A stretch of 64,000 nt of DNA from Punctularia strigosozonata HHB-11173 SS5 (lineage: Eukaryota; Basidiomycota; Agaricomycetes; Corticiales; Punctulariaceae): positions 921,570 to 985,569 of the forward strand of contig NW_006767434.1 of assembly GCF_000264995.1 (NCBI RefSeq). The letters run 5' to 3'. The position numbers were made by a program, and so were the translations under genes. Under the pieces are notes generated by a model. It searched no databases. It was not told the DNA's origin and saw only the letters and a list, made by a program, of their open reading frames with translations. Of this stretch, positions 23,573-35,447 are shown in pieces (within the stretch, counting starts at the first letter, position 1; each line of letters opens with the position of its first letter).

Positions 23573-23886
23573 ATGATGCCATCTATGTTGACCTCCCTGA
23601 CGCAAACGACCGCGTTGCTGTTCAACACGCCGCTTGTGGCCCCTGCCACGAAGGAGGAACGCCCAATGATATTCCAGATGGAAGATATGTCGATGCATTC
23701 GAGGAGATCGTCCGTAAGTGCACGCAACCATTCTTACTGCATCCCAGGACTAACGCGCGTCTGTGACAGTCGAGCAGAGAACGCAATGATACCGAGAGCA
23801 TCGCGTCACAGACAAAAACGCGTTCAACCTTGAAAGCAGAGCGCCGCAAGACGAGCTCACGAGTCATTCCCAAAGTGTCGGAATGA
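23573..23886 (+). CDS. Possible small two-exon gene, 85 residues, unknown
   Basis: Exon 1 (23573-23713, 47 codons) ends at a consensus donor GTAAGT. A 56-nt intron carries a GACTAAC branch-like site and ends TGACAG. Exon 2 (23770-23886) runs to TGA. The junction is phase 0 and gives 85 residues. The first half is hydrophobic with Thr/Met (MLTSLTQTTALLFNTPL); the second is Ser/Arg/Lys-rich and acidic-basic mixed. The start context GCAACA-ATG is good. No family is recognised and there is no CaaX end, so it is not an obvious pheromone precursor. The clean splice signals are the main support; chance cannot be excluded. Confidence 0.4.
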
Positions 23887-24120
23887 AAAGTGCGTTCACA
23901 TTCACCAGCGGACACGCGAACTTGACGCTGATCGGCTTCGTAGACCCAATGTCTCGTATGCGGAACATGTAGGACTATAATCCACTCCAACAGACACATT
24001 ATGCATCTATAAAACTGTAACAGGAAGGAAGTAATCAGTTCAGCAATAACCGTGGCACCAGTGTAATATCCTACCCACATACCTGTAAATTGCTATCCCA
24101 GCTCAATATCCATCATCATC

Positions 24121-25542
24121 TCATGTCCGAAGCCCGAATACGTCCGCCAACAGATCCTGCAGGCCCTCCTGCAGCCCTATCCTATCATGCCCGCCATACT
24201 TCGTGATCACCTTCACGACTTTCCCCTCGTCACCCCCGAACGCAGCGGCGCGATCCAGCTCCTCTATCTCACCCAGCCGCTCAACTTCCCAGCTGTTCAC
24301 CCACTCACTGCGCTTCTCCGCCCGTTTCTGCAACGCCGCCTGTAATTCCTCCCACTGCTTCTGCGAGTGCTGGAGTTGCGCGAGCGGGTTTTGCGTCTGG
24401 AGTTGGAACATGTAGGGCAGAGGAGGGAGATGTGGCGCGACGAAGGAGTCGAAGAGGACGGAGGAATGCGTGGGCGGGATGTCCCAGTCGTTCAAGGCAT
24501 GGGCGATCACCAGGGGCGCTTTGATGCTCTGGCGGGCAGGGTCAGGACCGGAACACTGAAGGTTTAAAGGTAAAGGGAGTGCGTACGTGGATCGTAGATA
24601 GCGTATTGAAATTATGCGAGACGAAACGTTTCGCAACGGCTTTGAGGGCGTCGGCAATAAGCAATCAGTCAGGATGAAGAGTACTCACTCGCTGCGCCCG
24701 GGATGAAAGCGAGAGGCTTCAGGAGGGGTATGAATCCCGCCAGATAATACGTGTCCAACAGTTCCCTGATGGACGAGAAAGGCGCAAGTAGCGCAAGGCC
24801 CCTCGGCCGCACATTCTCCTTCTCCAACTCGCTCGCAAATCGCGCCGCAACCCCCGTGCCCAAGCTATGCCCCACCACCACGATGTCCGCCGGAGCAACC
24901 CCATTCTCTTGCACGAGGTAGTCCCACGCCGCACGGGCGTCAAGCGCTAATCCGTGCTCGCTCGGGAGGCCGTCCGAGTCCCCAAACCCGCGGTAGTCGA
25001 TCGCGAGTACGTTCGTCTGCAGCCTGGATGAGAACGCCTGGACTTGGTCGACCCGGAACTGCACCGCGCGCGTGGCGGCGTTGCCGTGGAGATAGATGAC
25101 GGTCGGATGGGAGGAGAGGGCGGTGGGGACGGTGTGGTTGGCGAGGTGCGACGCGTCGGCGAGGACGAGCCAGGCGCCGATGGTCGTGTTATCGGACGCG
25201 GTCAGGCGGAGGTTGTGCGTCTTGTGAGCTGCCCATTTGGTAAGGCCAAGGATTCGCTACAGTCAGGATACACTTACGTGCAAACCCATACTTCTCCGGT
25301 GTGTTGAAATCAGCAAAGAGAGGGAACTTCAGGGCATGCAAGTAAACAGCACTGCGACTTAGTTAGAACGTGTCAACGACATGATCCCGTTCGGACACTC
25401 ACTGGAGTTGGAAAAGTGGTATCGTGAGGGCAACGAGGAGCAACGCGTACAATACGCCTAGATACAGGAAGACCTTCTGGGCTCTCCATATGAAGCCTGC
25501 ATTGGGGTCAGTAGCCTGAGCCTGAGCCTGAACTGTGGACAT
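24121..25542 (-). CDS. Membrane-anchored alpha/beta hydrolase (ABHD12/BEM46-like)
   Basis: Multi-exon gene. A single transmembrane segment lies near the N-terminus (VFLYLGVLYALLLVALTIPLF), and the alpha/beta-hydrolase domain follows. Landmarks are YLHGNAA (oxyanion loop), the LAIDYRGFGDSDG strand, the nucleophile elbow GHSLGTG, ALLAPFSSIRELLDTYY, an Asp in ALNDWDIPP and the catalytic His in YGGHDRIG. All three triad residues are present. The start is taken at 25542 (MSTVQAQAQ), but two in-frame ATGs at 25593 and 25596 would add about 18 basic/hydrophobic residues. The family includes lysophospholipid and monoacylglycerol lipases; activity here is inferred. Type II topology with a lumenal catalytic domain is likely. 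Confidence 0.85.
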
Positions 25543-25830
25543 GGCCGTAACCGAGAACGGAAGACGGAAGAATACACGAGTCGCGTGCCGCATCATACAC
25601 CACCACCACCACTACCACCTAGTCCTCCCACCATATGCAGCAAACATTTGCTTCTTCCAAATCAAATCAGGCATGTTTGTCTTACAATACTGTAGGAGAG
25701 TTGGTGGCAGAACGATAAGAAATATTCATTATCATTTCGCGCGATAGGTCCAATTTGGCTACGTATACATAGCCTTGTACAACCATTGAATGAACCGACA
25801 AGTGCAGTTATATGAAAGCAACACCTTTGT

Positions 25831-28408
25831 TCAGCAGCCAGAGGGCACCGACGTATCATCGTTATGGTTGGCAGCATTGACGCCGAGACCGCGACTCGCG
25901 AACGCGTTCCACAGGATACACTTGTTCGCCCCTCCGTATCGGTTCACGTCCGCCTGTATCCATGCGCTGCGACCAGTGACGAACGTCGGGTTGCACGGCT
26001 GGAGCGGGAGGGCATCGAGGAAGAGGTGGAGGAAGACCACGTTGCCCGCCGTGCCGGTCGGGTCCGTGTGCGCCGTCGCGGAGAAGCCGTGGGCCGAGAC
26101 GAGCGCGGCGTAGACGTTGTGCAGGATATTGGCCCAGACCTCGCCGATGTCGTGCACCTCGGTGAGGGTCTTCAAGCTCGAGTAACGAAGAGGGTTGGTC
26201 ATCCTGGCAAGCCATGTCAGGTACGGATTGTACTAAGTTATGAAGGAGACATACGCGGATGTGGAGTAGGGGTGCGAACGGATACCACTTGTAAACAAGT
26301 ATCCTGTTAGAAATCGACCATCATCGTGTCGAGGAGGAGAGCTTACGCGGCGTCGTTGACGACATATTGGCCAAGAACGTAGTCCGGCACGGTGGCATCC
26401 TTGTGCTCGGTCCACTCGGCCATAGCATCGGACCATCCCTCTCCCATACCTCCGCTTTCGGTGGTCTGCAGGCAACGACCTGTACCACCGCCAGTCATGC
26501 GGTTCGTAACACCTGGCGCGGATGAGGTCAATTCTCCTGTTGCCGCAGTAAGAAAATAGTTCAGAGTACCGTGCGTGTTCTCATGAACAACGATATCGTT
26601 TTCGAGGGCCCCATCGCGCTCAGGGTTGGTTATGTCCCACTATGGAGTGATGTTGAATTGCCATCGCCAACGATATGGGACCACATACCAGGAACATCCT
26701 CATGTGGCCGCTTTGTCCGTCACCAGGGGTCGCGAAGTCTAAGAAAGCATTACTCAGAAACGCTGCAGCTCTTGGCAGCAAATGACATACCAGCGTTGCT
26801 GCGCAACAGTTTTGTTAGAACACAACAGTCGGCACCAGACCATAATGCGACTTACTCAGTACCGGCCGAGTCTTGGATGGACGCAGTGACCCTATCGTTT
26901 CCAGTTCCGCCCTTGCCGAAGTTGTTTTGTTGGAAGTTGAACGCCGCCTACAGTGTGCCAAATGCGTCAAAATCGAGTTCAAGAGCTTCAGTCAGAAAAC
27001 ATGCACCTCAGTGAATCCGTATTTGTACGTAATGTCATGCACCGTGTTGACCAGGTAGAAGTTATTCTGTACCACATACAGCGTTAGCATTCAATTTCTG
27101 AACTTGTTCCATCACATACCGTGCGAGCCGCATTGAGGTTTGCCGCGACAGTAGGCGCCTGACTCGGGTTCTGGGTGAAGATAAAATTGAGGCCGGTGGA
27201 ACTCTGAGTAGTGAGGCCAGTCGTCATGGAGCTCTTGTAGCTGATCACGTTGTTTCCCCTGTGAACCAGTCAACGATGGCTCTACATGAAGGCTGGAGGA
27301 ATACTGACGATGTAGTGGTGGAGTTGGTGGTACCATCCGTGCTATGCCATCCAGCGGGCGAAGCGCTGAGATCCTGCGGGTTGGTGAGCGTCTCGAAGCC
27401 TTCGGTGAGCACCTCTTTCGTGATAGGCAGGACTCGGTCTGGAACCAGGAAGATCAAGACCGATTCAGCATTCGAATATCCTTCGACTCACAAGAGGCTT
27501 TTGCAACGAAGTCGGTAACAGTCTGGACCTTATTCTCGTGAGCGTCGACGAAAGCCTCATACCACGCGCCGGTGGTCTCGTCTTGTATCTGAACGACGTG
27601 CGTCAGAGCGACGGAGCCGTCCTTCAGGGCGACGTATTCGAGGGTGGGCGGGTGCTCGTTGAACTTGCCGTTCAGGGTAGCCTCAGCGGTCTTGATAGCA
27701 TCCTCCAAAGCCACCGAAGGTGCTGAGGGGGGAATGTTTGCTACACCATCTTATGTTAGACTATTTTACCCCGCAGGAGAATGGCGAGGAATACGGACAT
27801 GCTTTAACAAAGTTGGAACCAAACGTCACGACTTTGTTGTCCTATAAAAACCTGTGAGATTGGAATATAGTGGGCTATAACAACTCAGCGAACCTTGTTA
27901 AAGGCGACATTGGCGACGGCGTTGGCAAAGGGTACGCCCTGTGAGTGTCATCCAGTATCAGCAACGGGACAGGAGTCTATGACTGTAAACAACCTCGTGT
28001 GTTTGCCTGAAGAACGCATGGCTGGAAACCTCGCCTTCGTAACCAGAGTGATATTTGATGGCGCTCTCGTCCAGCCCAAGCTTCGAAGCAGCGAAGGCCT
28101 TGCCGGCGTCGCCGAAGTGAAAAGTAGCCCGCTTGGAATGCGGATGCTCGATACCCTCGCCGAACGTCTACAAAGAACATATCGAGTGATCGTCAGTTTG
28201 GCTCCAAGGGTTATAGATCAACGCATACCTCGAAGTCAGACTCAGGGTGGAAAGTCTCGAGCGCGAAGTCCGGCGTAATTTGGCGGACTCGGAGCGTGGC
28301 GTGGTCAAGCGCCCGCTTCATGTTGGAGGCATCGGTAGGAGTCGCGAGAGCAGGCGATACGCAGAAGACTGCGAGGAAGACAGAGGCGATGAATTTCTTC
28401 GAGAACAT
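25831..28408 (-). CDS. Fungalysin-type extracellular metalloprotease (M36)
   Basis: Secreted zinc protease in many exons. A signal peptide begins at ATG 28408 (FIASVFLAVFCVSPALA). The FTP propeptide follows, with YHSGYEGEVSSHAFFRQ and FANAVANVAFN, and then a PepSY-like stretch. The catalytic motif is HENTH (26571-26585), inside DIVVHENTHG. It is followed by NRMTGGGTGRCLQTTESGG and the third zinc ligand in GMGEGWSDAMAEW. The C-terminus reads DIGEVWANILHNVY...PSGC. Most fungalysins have HEYTH; Asn at the third position is a variant. The enzyme matures by removal of the propeptide and degrades extracellular protein. A TATA-like site lies about 85 bp upstream. Confidence 0.92.
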
Positions 28409-28490
28409 TGTCACAGCGAACGAGCAGAACTGCTGCTTTGGGGCCTTGTCGGGAGCGCGCGACCTGACGAGATCCAATGCAAATGCACCT

Positions 28491-28498
28491 TATTTATA
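28491..28498 (-). promoter_or_regulatory. TATA box of the fungalysin gene
   Basis: On the minus strand this reads TATAAATA, 83-90 bp upstream of the ATG at 28408. Confidence 0.55.
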
Positions 28499-28499
28499 T

Positions 28500-30644
28500 T
28501 GGGAGAATGTGTCGGAATAAGTCCCGGCTGTGGCAAGATACGGACGGACAATGTGCATGTCTAACCGGGCGGATCCTGCATGCATGCGGTAGCCAGCCTC
28601 GGCCCTACGCAGAGAGATGCTGAAGTGCTCAGAAGAAGTAGACCAGGTCGCGCAGACAAGGCTGGACGAATTCGCATATGGCTTATCGACTTCTGCTCGT
28701 ATCGACAACCGTTCCGGGACAGCCTCGGGATGCGACACACGAGGCTCGCGTGGGGAAAGGCTCCACATACTCGATGGTTCGGCTCAGACTGGTCCATCTC
28801 GAAGGGATGCCAAGACCCCGGAAGCTGTTTTTTGAAATCCGCGAACTTGGTGCGAGATCTCCCGACGCTGCTCTGCCCTTGCTCGCGGATCATCGCGACC
28901 AAACTGGGCTCAGAATCTGCACAGGACACATGTACGTAGGCGTTGGCCTTGTCTGATAAACGAAAGGCTTGGCGCGTGTGGTAGTGGGCATGGAATGCTC
29001 ACAGCGAGGATGGCTGCCTGCTTCCGAGGCTAAGATCAGCACGCGACACAAGGTCTTCTGATTCCAAGAACGGTGCGTCGGCAGCGACCCTTCAACTTGA
29101 AGAACAAGGCTTGAAGGGATATTATCGCGTTCCGCTCTTCAGCGTAATAGGTGCCGCATAAACTGCTATATTCAATCCATTTCGAAGGAAGGAGTATTCT
29201 CTTCAATCGTGCAAGCAGGACACGCAGCCAGCTACTGTTGGGTATAGCAGCAATGATCCGTAGTGCACGTCCTTCGCGGTGCAGAAGATGTCCCCGATAA
29301 CGTACATAGCTACCGTGCATGGCACATGGTAGTGAGCTTATCCAATGTAAATATGGACAACCGAAGGAAGACACTCACCTTGGCCACGTTTTCATCCACC
29401 GATAGCATCCTTTTAATAGCCTGGCACTAGACTGGTATACATTCGAGCCAAAATCACGAGCACACGCGCTCTTGAGATCACCAAAATGATGTTTCTCGCT
29501 GACAGACCTTATCAGGAACTTCTACGTCTTCAATCCATCCGCCACGCCGCAGCCTCCAAGATCCTGCTGCTGGACGAGTTGCGCCATCGACAGACGGCTG
29601 TTGGACTAAGCTAGAATCAATTGGAAATGAGGTGGATGGCAAAGACAAAGGCAGTCTCGTAAGAAATGCAGCCTCACGACTCACGAGAGCACTGGGCGAT
29701 CGAGGGGGTGGGAAGGCTGGCATAGCAGACCCGAATTGGCCCACTTTCACACGACCGGAACCCATAGTTGCATCCATGATCATGTCCTTGCATATCCTTC
29801 TTGTTACTTCGCCTATATAGCACCCGCAGACACCATAGGTGCGAGTTGCCTTAGAGTGAGTATGCCCATAGCCGGGCTCGGTCCAATCCGGAGTTCACGT
29901 CACATGTGCGTTGAGATGGTGGTACTGTACATACCGTGTTTTCCTCTCGGCTAAGCGCGCTGAGCAGGGATTGATAGCGGTACCGTTCGAAGACGCGGTC
30001 GGGGCAAAGTGCAAGTGCGCAACTACCATATGTAAACTCAGACGTCGCGTCATCAGCTATCGCCCTCGGACGACGTCATACACGATGCTGAGATGTTCAT
30101 ACAGTACATATCTTCCATAGACGTGCGCATTACAAGGCCTCCAACGAGAGCAGACGTCCGTGCTGTTTACTGGACAAGTACCACACACTGCGCGGAAGGC
30201 GAGACTTAATGTATTGCCGCAATATTGGGCTATATACCATGTTACATTTTACGAATTGTCCACCACGTACCTCACAATTCATCCCTGACCGTGACAGTGA
30301 GCTCGGGATCGGATCGCCGCATCACCAAAGTCGCACCAAACTGCCAATCACTCCTCAGGTCGCACGCGAAACTCGAACGCGTATGACTGAAGTCAGACGC
30401 ATGGCAATGCCGCTGCTCGAACCGGTATCCGAAATGCAGCCACCGCGGCGCGATAGACTGGGCCGTGCGATACGTTCTGACAATGCGCAAGGACACGTCA
30501 GCAAAGTCCACGAAAGCGGGGAGGCGGATCACTCACTCACTGCTCTCTGACGCGATACCACGCTAACATCAAACGTTGCCTATGGTGTGGTCAGTTAATA
30601 TCGGAACGAGAAGATAATCAAGACTCACCGGCATTCCAATACCG
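28500..30644. other. Gene-poor stretch
   Basis: About 2.1 kb up to the left inverted-repeat arm. Several open frames of 100-120 codons exist (for example 28580-28939), but none shows a motif, domain or convincing splice pattern. Nothing else is seen. Confidence 0.35.
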
Positions 30645-30784
30645 CGAGCGTCCTCGAGATTTGAAGGTCCAAAACAGCCGTTGGCTTCCCCCGAAGGGTA
30701 CTAATCCCCCAGGCCACGAAGAGGCCGGCTGCCGGATCGCCAGCGCTACACGCTAGCGATCCTATTCTGGGAGACCTTGAACTT

Positions 30785-30925
30785 GAGGACCAGCGACCAG
30801 GGGACCAGCGACCAGGGGGACCAGGGGACCAGGGGACCAGCGACCAAGGGACCAACGACCGCGGGGACCAGGGGACCAACGACCAGGGGGACCAGGGGAC
30901 CAGCGACCAGGGGGACCAGGTGGAC
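30785..30925. repeat. G-rich minisatellite, left arm
   Basis: Irregular repeats of about 9-10 bp built from GACCAGGGG and GACCAGC units. Many runs of three to five G occur on the plus strand, so G-quadruplex formation is possible. A shorter version (about 63240-63335, C-rich on the plus strand) sits at the mirror position in the other arm. Confidence 0.8.
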
Positions 30926-31015
30926 CAAACGAGGGCAGCTGAAAGCTAGGAAGAAAGAAAGCGTCAGAAGGTTAGCTGGCAAATCAATGTCCGTGCGCCA
31001 CAACCATCTATCTAA

Positions 31016-31666
31016 CTATCTAAAACTATCAAAGCCGATTCCAATCCCGATCCCAATCCGTCCAGTCTCTTTTTTCGATTTTGACTTTTCCGTTTTTTTT
31101 CCCGATTTTCTTGAAGTATGCACAGACGCGGATATCCGTCGAGCCCGGCGTCCCGTACTCGGCCTGCAACAAAGTGTCAGATGCGTGATAGGTGAGGGTG
31201 AGTGGGAGAAGGAACGTACCGAACGTCCCGTACTGCATGCTGGCGCACCGACGTCGCGCGTGGAAATGAGATGCCGTCGAGCGCCCGGCCAATCGCGGCG
31301 TCCCGCTCTCGACCTAGACACCGCGAGCAGCAACCATGTCCCTCCTCTTCGACTCCAAAGGCCCCCGCCCGTGCAAACGGGGCATCTGGCAAGCAACGCA
31401 CGACGACGCTCCAAGGCATCGCCGGCGTCCTCCCCGTCCGCATCCGCTGCCGTGACGAGGTCCATAAGGGTCGAAAACTCGGGCCTCAAATCCGGCGGCG
31501 TCTTCCGTGCTTTTGGGTGCGGGAACAACATCGGGGATGGTGACACCTCCTCCAGGGCCAACGCCAATGACAACGTCGACCCCTTCGAGCGCATGGAGGT
31601 GCACCGTGCCTGTAGGACTCGCGCTCTAGTCCCAGAGGCCACCGGGAGGCAAGCCCGAGGCCCCAC
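31016..31666 (-). other. Uncharacterised open region, left arm
   Basis: A 216-codon frame spans this stretch, rich in Arg, Ala and Gly and ending in a Lys/Ser-rich tail. It is followed on the same strand by possible short splice sites (GTACGTTCC...TTGCAG). In the mirror arm the matching frame is closed early by a substitution, which argues against this exact frame being a protein. It could be an untranslated downstream part of the small gene. No motif is recognised. Confidence 0.25.
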
Positions 31667-31676
31667 GAACCCGGCC

Positions 31677-32130
31677 TCAGAAGAAGCCGGCCTTCGTCAG
31701 TTCTTCGATCACAAGGTAATAGTACTCGACCTGTGGGGTTCGGTCGGTGTACGAAAGGGATCGGAACGCGAGCGGACGTACCCCGCATATTCCCGCGTAG
31801 TAATGGGCAACCTCGTAAAGGTCCACGTAGACTCCGGAATCGATGAGGCCGTGTAGCTGAGCGAGCACCACCTCCTTGACGTCGAATACCTCATCTGAAC
31901 CTGCCAACTCGCGTCAGCCTGCGTGCCGATAAAGAGAGGGAAGACGCGATGATGAACGTACGAGAACCCCGCAGTTTCATCGCCAATCTCCTCAGCCCCC
32001 TTGCAGACGACGGGAGCTTCGGAAGCGTCGGCATCCTAAGCCTGAAGCGGTTGAGCTTAGGGGCGCGCGAGTCGACGGCCCTGGCCTCCTTCTGGCTGCG
32101 CAGGTCGACGACGAAGAGCGTGGAGAGCAT
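31677..32130 (-). CDS. Small two-exon protein, unknown, left-arm copy
   Basis: Exon 1 starts at ATG 32130 (MLSTLFVVDLRSQKEARAV) and ends at a GTACGTTCATC donor; exon 2 starts after TTGGCAG. Joined, they encode about 133 residues. The N-terminal half is basic (PKLNRFRLRMPTLPKL). The C-terminal half looks folded and mostly helical, with DEVFDVKEVVLAQLHG, VYVDLYEVAHYYAG and VEYYYLVIEELTKAGFF. No family is recognised. Frame, splice sites, TATA box and a hairpin upstream are all kept in the mirror copy, which supports a real gene. The conserved C-terminus may be a small helical interaction module (inference). Confidence 0.6.
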
Positions 32131-32256
32131 TCTAGACGATAGATAAGTTTATGGATGACTGTTAGCCTGAAGATGTGCCAAGTGCGTGTAAGGAATCGAA
32201 GGAGATGCGAAGGCTAAGTCCAGAATGCTGGAGGTCAGTACGAGCGGAATGCTGGG

Positions 32257-32264
32257 TTTTTATA
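32257..32264 (-). promoter_or_regulatory. TATA box of the small gene, left copy
   Basis: The minus strand reads TATAAAAA about 127-134 bp upstream of the ATG, exactly as in the mirror copy. Confidence 0.65.
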
Positions 32265-32298
32265 CGTTTTCGAGGGTGGAAGACGCGGAAGGGCGGAT

Positions 32299-32355
32299 AT
32301 ACACATCGTACCGACGCGGAACGCTGATCGCGTGCGGCGTCGGGACGATGTGTAT
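32299..32355. promoter_or_regulatory. Hairpin upstream of the small gene, left copy
   Basis: Positions 32299-32316 and 32338-32355 form an 18-bp inverted repeat with one mismatch around a 21-nt GC-rich spacer. It lies just upstream of the TATA box of the small gene. It could be a dimeric regulator site or a cruciform. The mirror arm keeps the same stem. Confidence 0.55.
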
Positions 32356-32639
32356 GTTATGTGGACGCGGAAGGAGAGGACGAGGTGCATCCGCGCGTAC
32401 GGAGCAACCTTACAAACCACCCGCCTCACGCTAACTCATCTCGTCAGGGCGCCTTCAGGAATCTCAATATCTCGGAGGAGATGATAGTTGTCGCATTGCC
32501 TGCTCAGTGATTGGGAACCATAGTCGGGCAATATCACCAAAGTATATGTGGAATATAGGCACAAGATAGCCGTAGTCGCGTTCGACCTCAAGTACTCTAC
32601 ATCCTTGTTATGCCGCAGCGCATACGCAAAGAAAAACCG

Positions 32640-35353
32640 TCAATGCAGACGAGGTACCTCGAAATTGTCGCTAAGCTCCCTCACAGCATCGAGCAACACC
32701 CTGTCGTCGTGGTTAAGCATATCTCCTGCCTGCTTGACGTCCGAGGATGGGAACAGCTCATCCTCAATCTCGCATACGGCCCCCGCAGGCGGCAACTTCC
32801 CCTCGCGGAAGTAGTCCCGCACGTACTTCGCCGTGCACAGCGACGCGCCAGCGAGAGAGCAATGCTAATCGAGGAGGGGGGGGCGAGATCAGCCTGGACA
32901 CCTGCCAGAGGTCTACCGGAAACCTACGCCAGCAGAGTTCTGCGTCAGAACGGCGGCATCTGGGAAGCCCTTCGCCATCTTGTGAGCGCTACGGCTTCCT
33001 GTCAATACTTGTGCTACACAACGATGGACGACAAGAACACGCACTTCCAAAGAGGCGTGACGGGGTCGGCGGTGTTGCCAATGAGAAGGATCGGGTAGCT
33101 GGTGTTGCCGGCGAAAGGTCCTGGTCCGCAACGTCGAGGATCCATCCAATGCGCTACATTCCAGTACCGAACTCACCATGGAACTGCTCCTTTGACTGTA
33201 TCTTCCATCCCCTATAGAGCCCAATGAGTGACAGCGATGGGGATCGTCGGCGCCAGAGAACAAGACCAGAGAGAATACGCACGCGCAATCCAAATGGACA
33301 GACCAGATCTCGGCGAAGTCGGAGTCGCGCGCCATGTCGTCGTAGAACGCCCGTAGCTCCTCGAGGTCGCGTTCCACCGGCTCTCCGTCGCCGCACGCGA
33401 TCGCGAGCGTCGTCTCCCGGTCCGCAGCCTTCGCCGGACCGTCGCGCGCGCAATCGCACTTCATCGTGGGCTCGGGCGCATGCGCGGCCCACATCGCCGC
33501 GCCATCGCCGCGCTCGAGCGCTTCCAGCGCAGAGGCGAGGGAAGACGCGCTGAGGGGAGACTTCTGGTAAGGCTTGTAGAGCCAGCCGAAGACGACCTGG
33601 CGCGCGAGGGTGTAGTCGACGAGGCCGTAGTTGGTGCCGTTGAGGGAGACGGGAATCGGGTTCCGCTTGAGCTTGGCAAACAGCGCGTCTACGCGCGATT
33701 GAATGGCGGAGGGGGTCGGCTCGTGCAGGGCGCAGGACGTGCTGTTGGCGCAGGCGGTATAGAACTGGTCGAGCACCTGCAATGACGTGGGATCAGCGTG
33801 GAATGCAGGAAGGAGAATGCAGTCGTTTTGACCTTGTCGGTGTCGCGGAGGTTGTTGGACCAAAGCGCTGGGGGGGGATCTAATCAGCCTCGCATGACGA
33901 TTCGGACGAGTATGAAATGCGTACTTTTCATGTAGTTTTCGCTGTCGGCTACGCCTGCAAGAAGGTGAGAGCGATTCATATGACGCCTGACTTTGCCCCT
34001 TTACCATCTACAATCAAACGGTCGATATTGTCCTGGGTGCATTCAATCGGATGAGAACGTCACTCGACCACCACTCATATTCGCGCCAACGTACGGGGAA
34101 CATGGACGCATAGCTTGCGGTCGGGTTATCAGCATCCGCAATCTCAGAAGTGGCAGGACAAGACACACGTAATGCCTAAGATGGTTCCATAACTAACACA
34201 ACACGGGTCAGCCCAGATTCCTTCGATTGCGTGCTGTGTGACGGACCTGAATCCCCAGTAGAGCAACTTCTCCCGCCCGTGCGCCCGGGTGATGCTGAGC
34301 ATGTCGCGCGCAACCATGGGCGTGCTCACGTACTGCGCAGCCTCACCGACGCGGTCCGCCGCGAGGCCGCCAAAGACCTGGGCGCGGGCATAGGCGCGTG
34401 CGAGTGCCTCGTCGGTGGCGTTCAAAACCGGTCCGTGTGTGAGCTGCCAGGCGACGCTAGCGCCCTCGTCATCGAAGACGACGATGCCGGGCGTAGTGCG
34501 CCCGATACCTGCGAAGCGTCATTCACGTGGTTGGCGAAGGATGCTCAAAGGGTGGGTACCCACCTCGCGGATCGAACCCGATGAGGTCGTAGTCGTCTGC
34601 GGGCAAGGTGAGCGTCGGGTGAGAATGCGGGCTCCGGACGGTACACGTACCTCCAAGGATTTGCTGGAACTGTTCGCCGGCGCGTTTGATCAGGTCCACG
34701 CCAGAACCGCCTGGACCACCTGAGAAGGGAGTCGAAGGGGGTCAGCTTCACGGCCTGCACTGGTTTGCATGCGTGGTGGGACGCACCTGGGTTGAACAGA
34801 ACTGGCCCACGATAGCCCTCCTCGTCAGGCGCGATCTTAGACGGGATCTTCATGAGCGCGATCGCAGCCTTTTTTCCCTCCGGGTTCGAGTAGTCGAGCG
34901 GCACCTACAATCGTACGTCAGGATGAGTTGTGCGCGCAGATACGTGTGGAGGAGGGGGGCTTACGGAGAGTCGGGCGCATTCGAACTTGTCCTCGCAGGC
35001 GTGCCAGACTAGCTTCTCGCTCGGGACGACCTACGACGCCATCGTTCGTAAGACCAGCGCGTCCTGATTTCAACTCAAGAGGGGCCCTATCGCGAACTCA
35101 CCGCATCCCAGTCAAACTCGGCGACTTGCAGGCCATCCTTCGAGCATCCCGAACGCGCAGGGGCCGCACTCGAGTCGCGAGAGGTCGAGCCCTGGTTCAG
35201 GTCCACGCCCTTCGTCCACAGCACGAGCGACAACAGGAGCGCGAGCCCGACGAAGTGTCGTGAGATCAAGAAGCGGCGTCTCGGACGGTCGAACGCGCCC
35301 GGGAGCAGCAGGCCATCGCCTTGCAAGGTCTTTTCAGGAACGGCAACGTTCAT
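32640..35353 (-). CDS. TAP-like serine peptidase, copy 1
   Basis: About a dozen exons encode roughly 600 residues. A basic N-terminus precedes one transmembrane segment (ISRHFVGLALLLSLVLW), so a type II membrane protein is expected. The alpha/beta-hydrolase-1 domain follows: VPLDYSNPEGKKA, NPG-GPGGSG (oxyanion site), DYDLIGFDPRG and nucleophile GFS-YGTILG. The TAP C-terminal domain holds the Asp in GNTADPVTPLW and the His in GHCSLAGASLC, then YVRDYFREGKLPP. The Ser codon is split by an intron (AG/T). All triad residues are present. The family includes tripeptidyl aminopeptidases (S33). It is near-identical to copy 4 in the mirror arm, but lacks two residues (6 nt) where copies 2 and 4 have LP before xAN. 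Confidence 0.88.
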
Positions 35354-35447
35354 GATCGCCAGAGGTCGTCGTCGTCGTCGTCGACGGCTTCAAGCTTTAC
35401 TCTGAACAGCATCCTAGCAATCACCCGCGCAGTCACGGCGGTACTGC

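Noticed and set aside
23314-23766. Alternative 150-codon frame covering the small spliced gene
   Set aside because: It reads through the apparent intron and begins in non-coding-like sequence, with no motif.
28580-28939. 119-codon frame upstream of the fungalysin gene
   Set aside because: No motif, no splice pattern, and frames of similar length overlap on the other strand.
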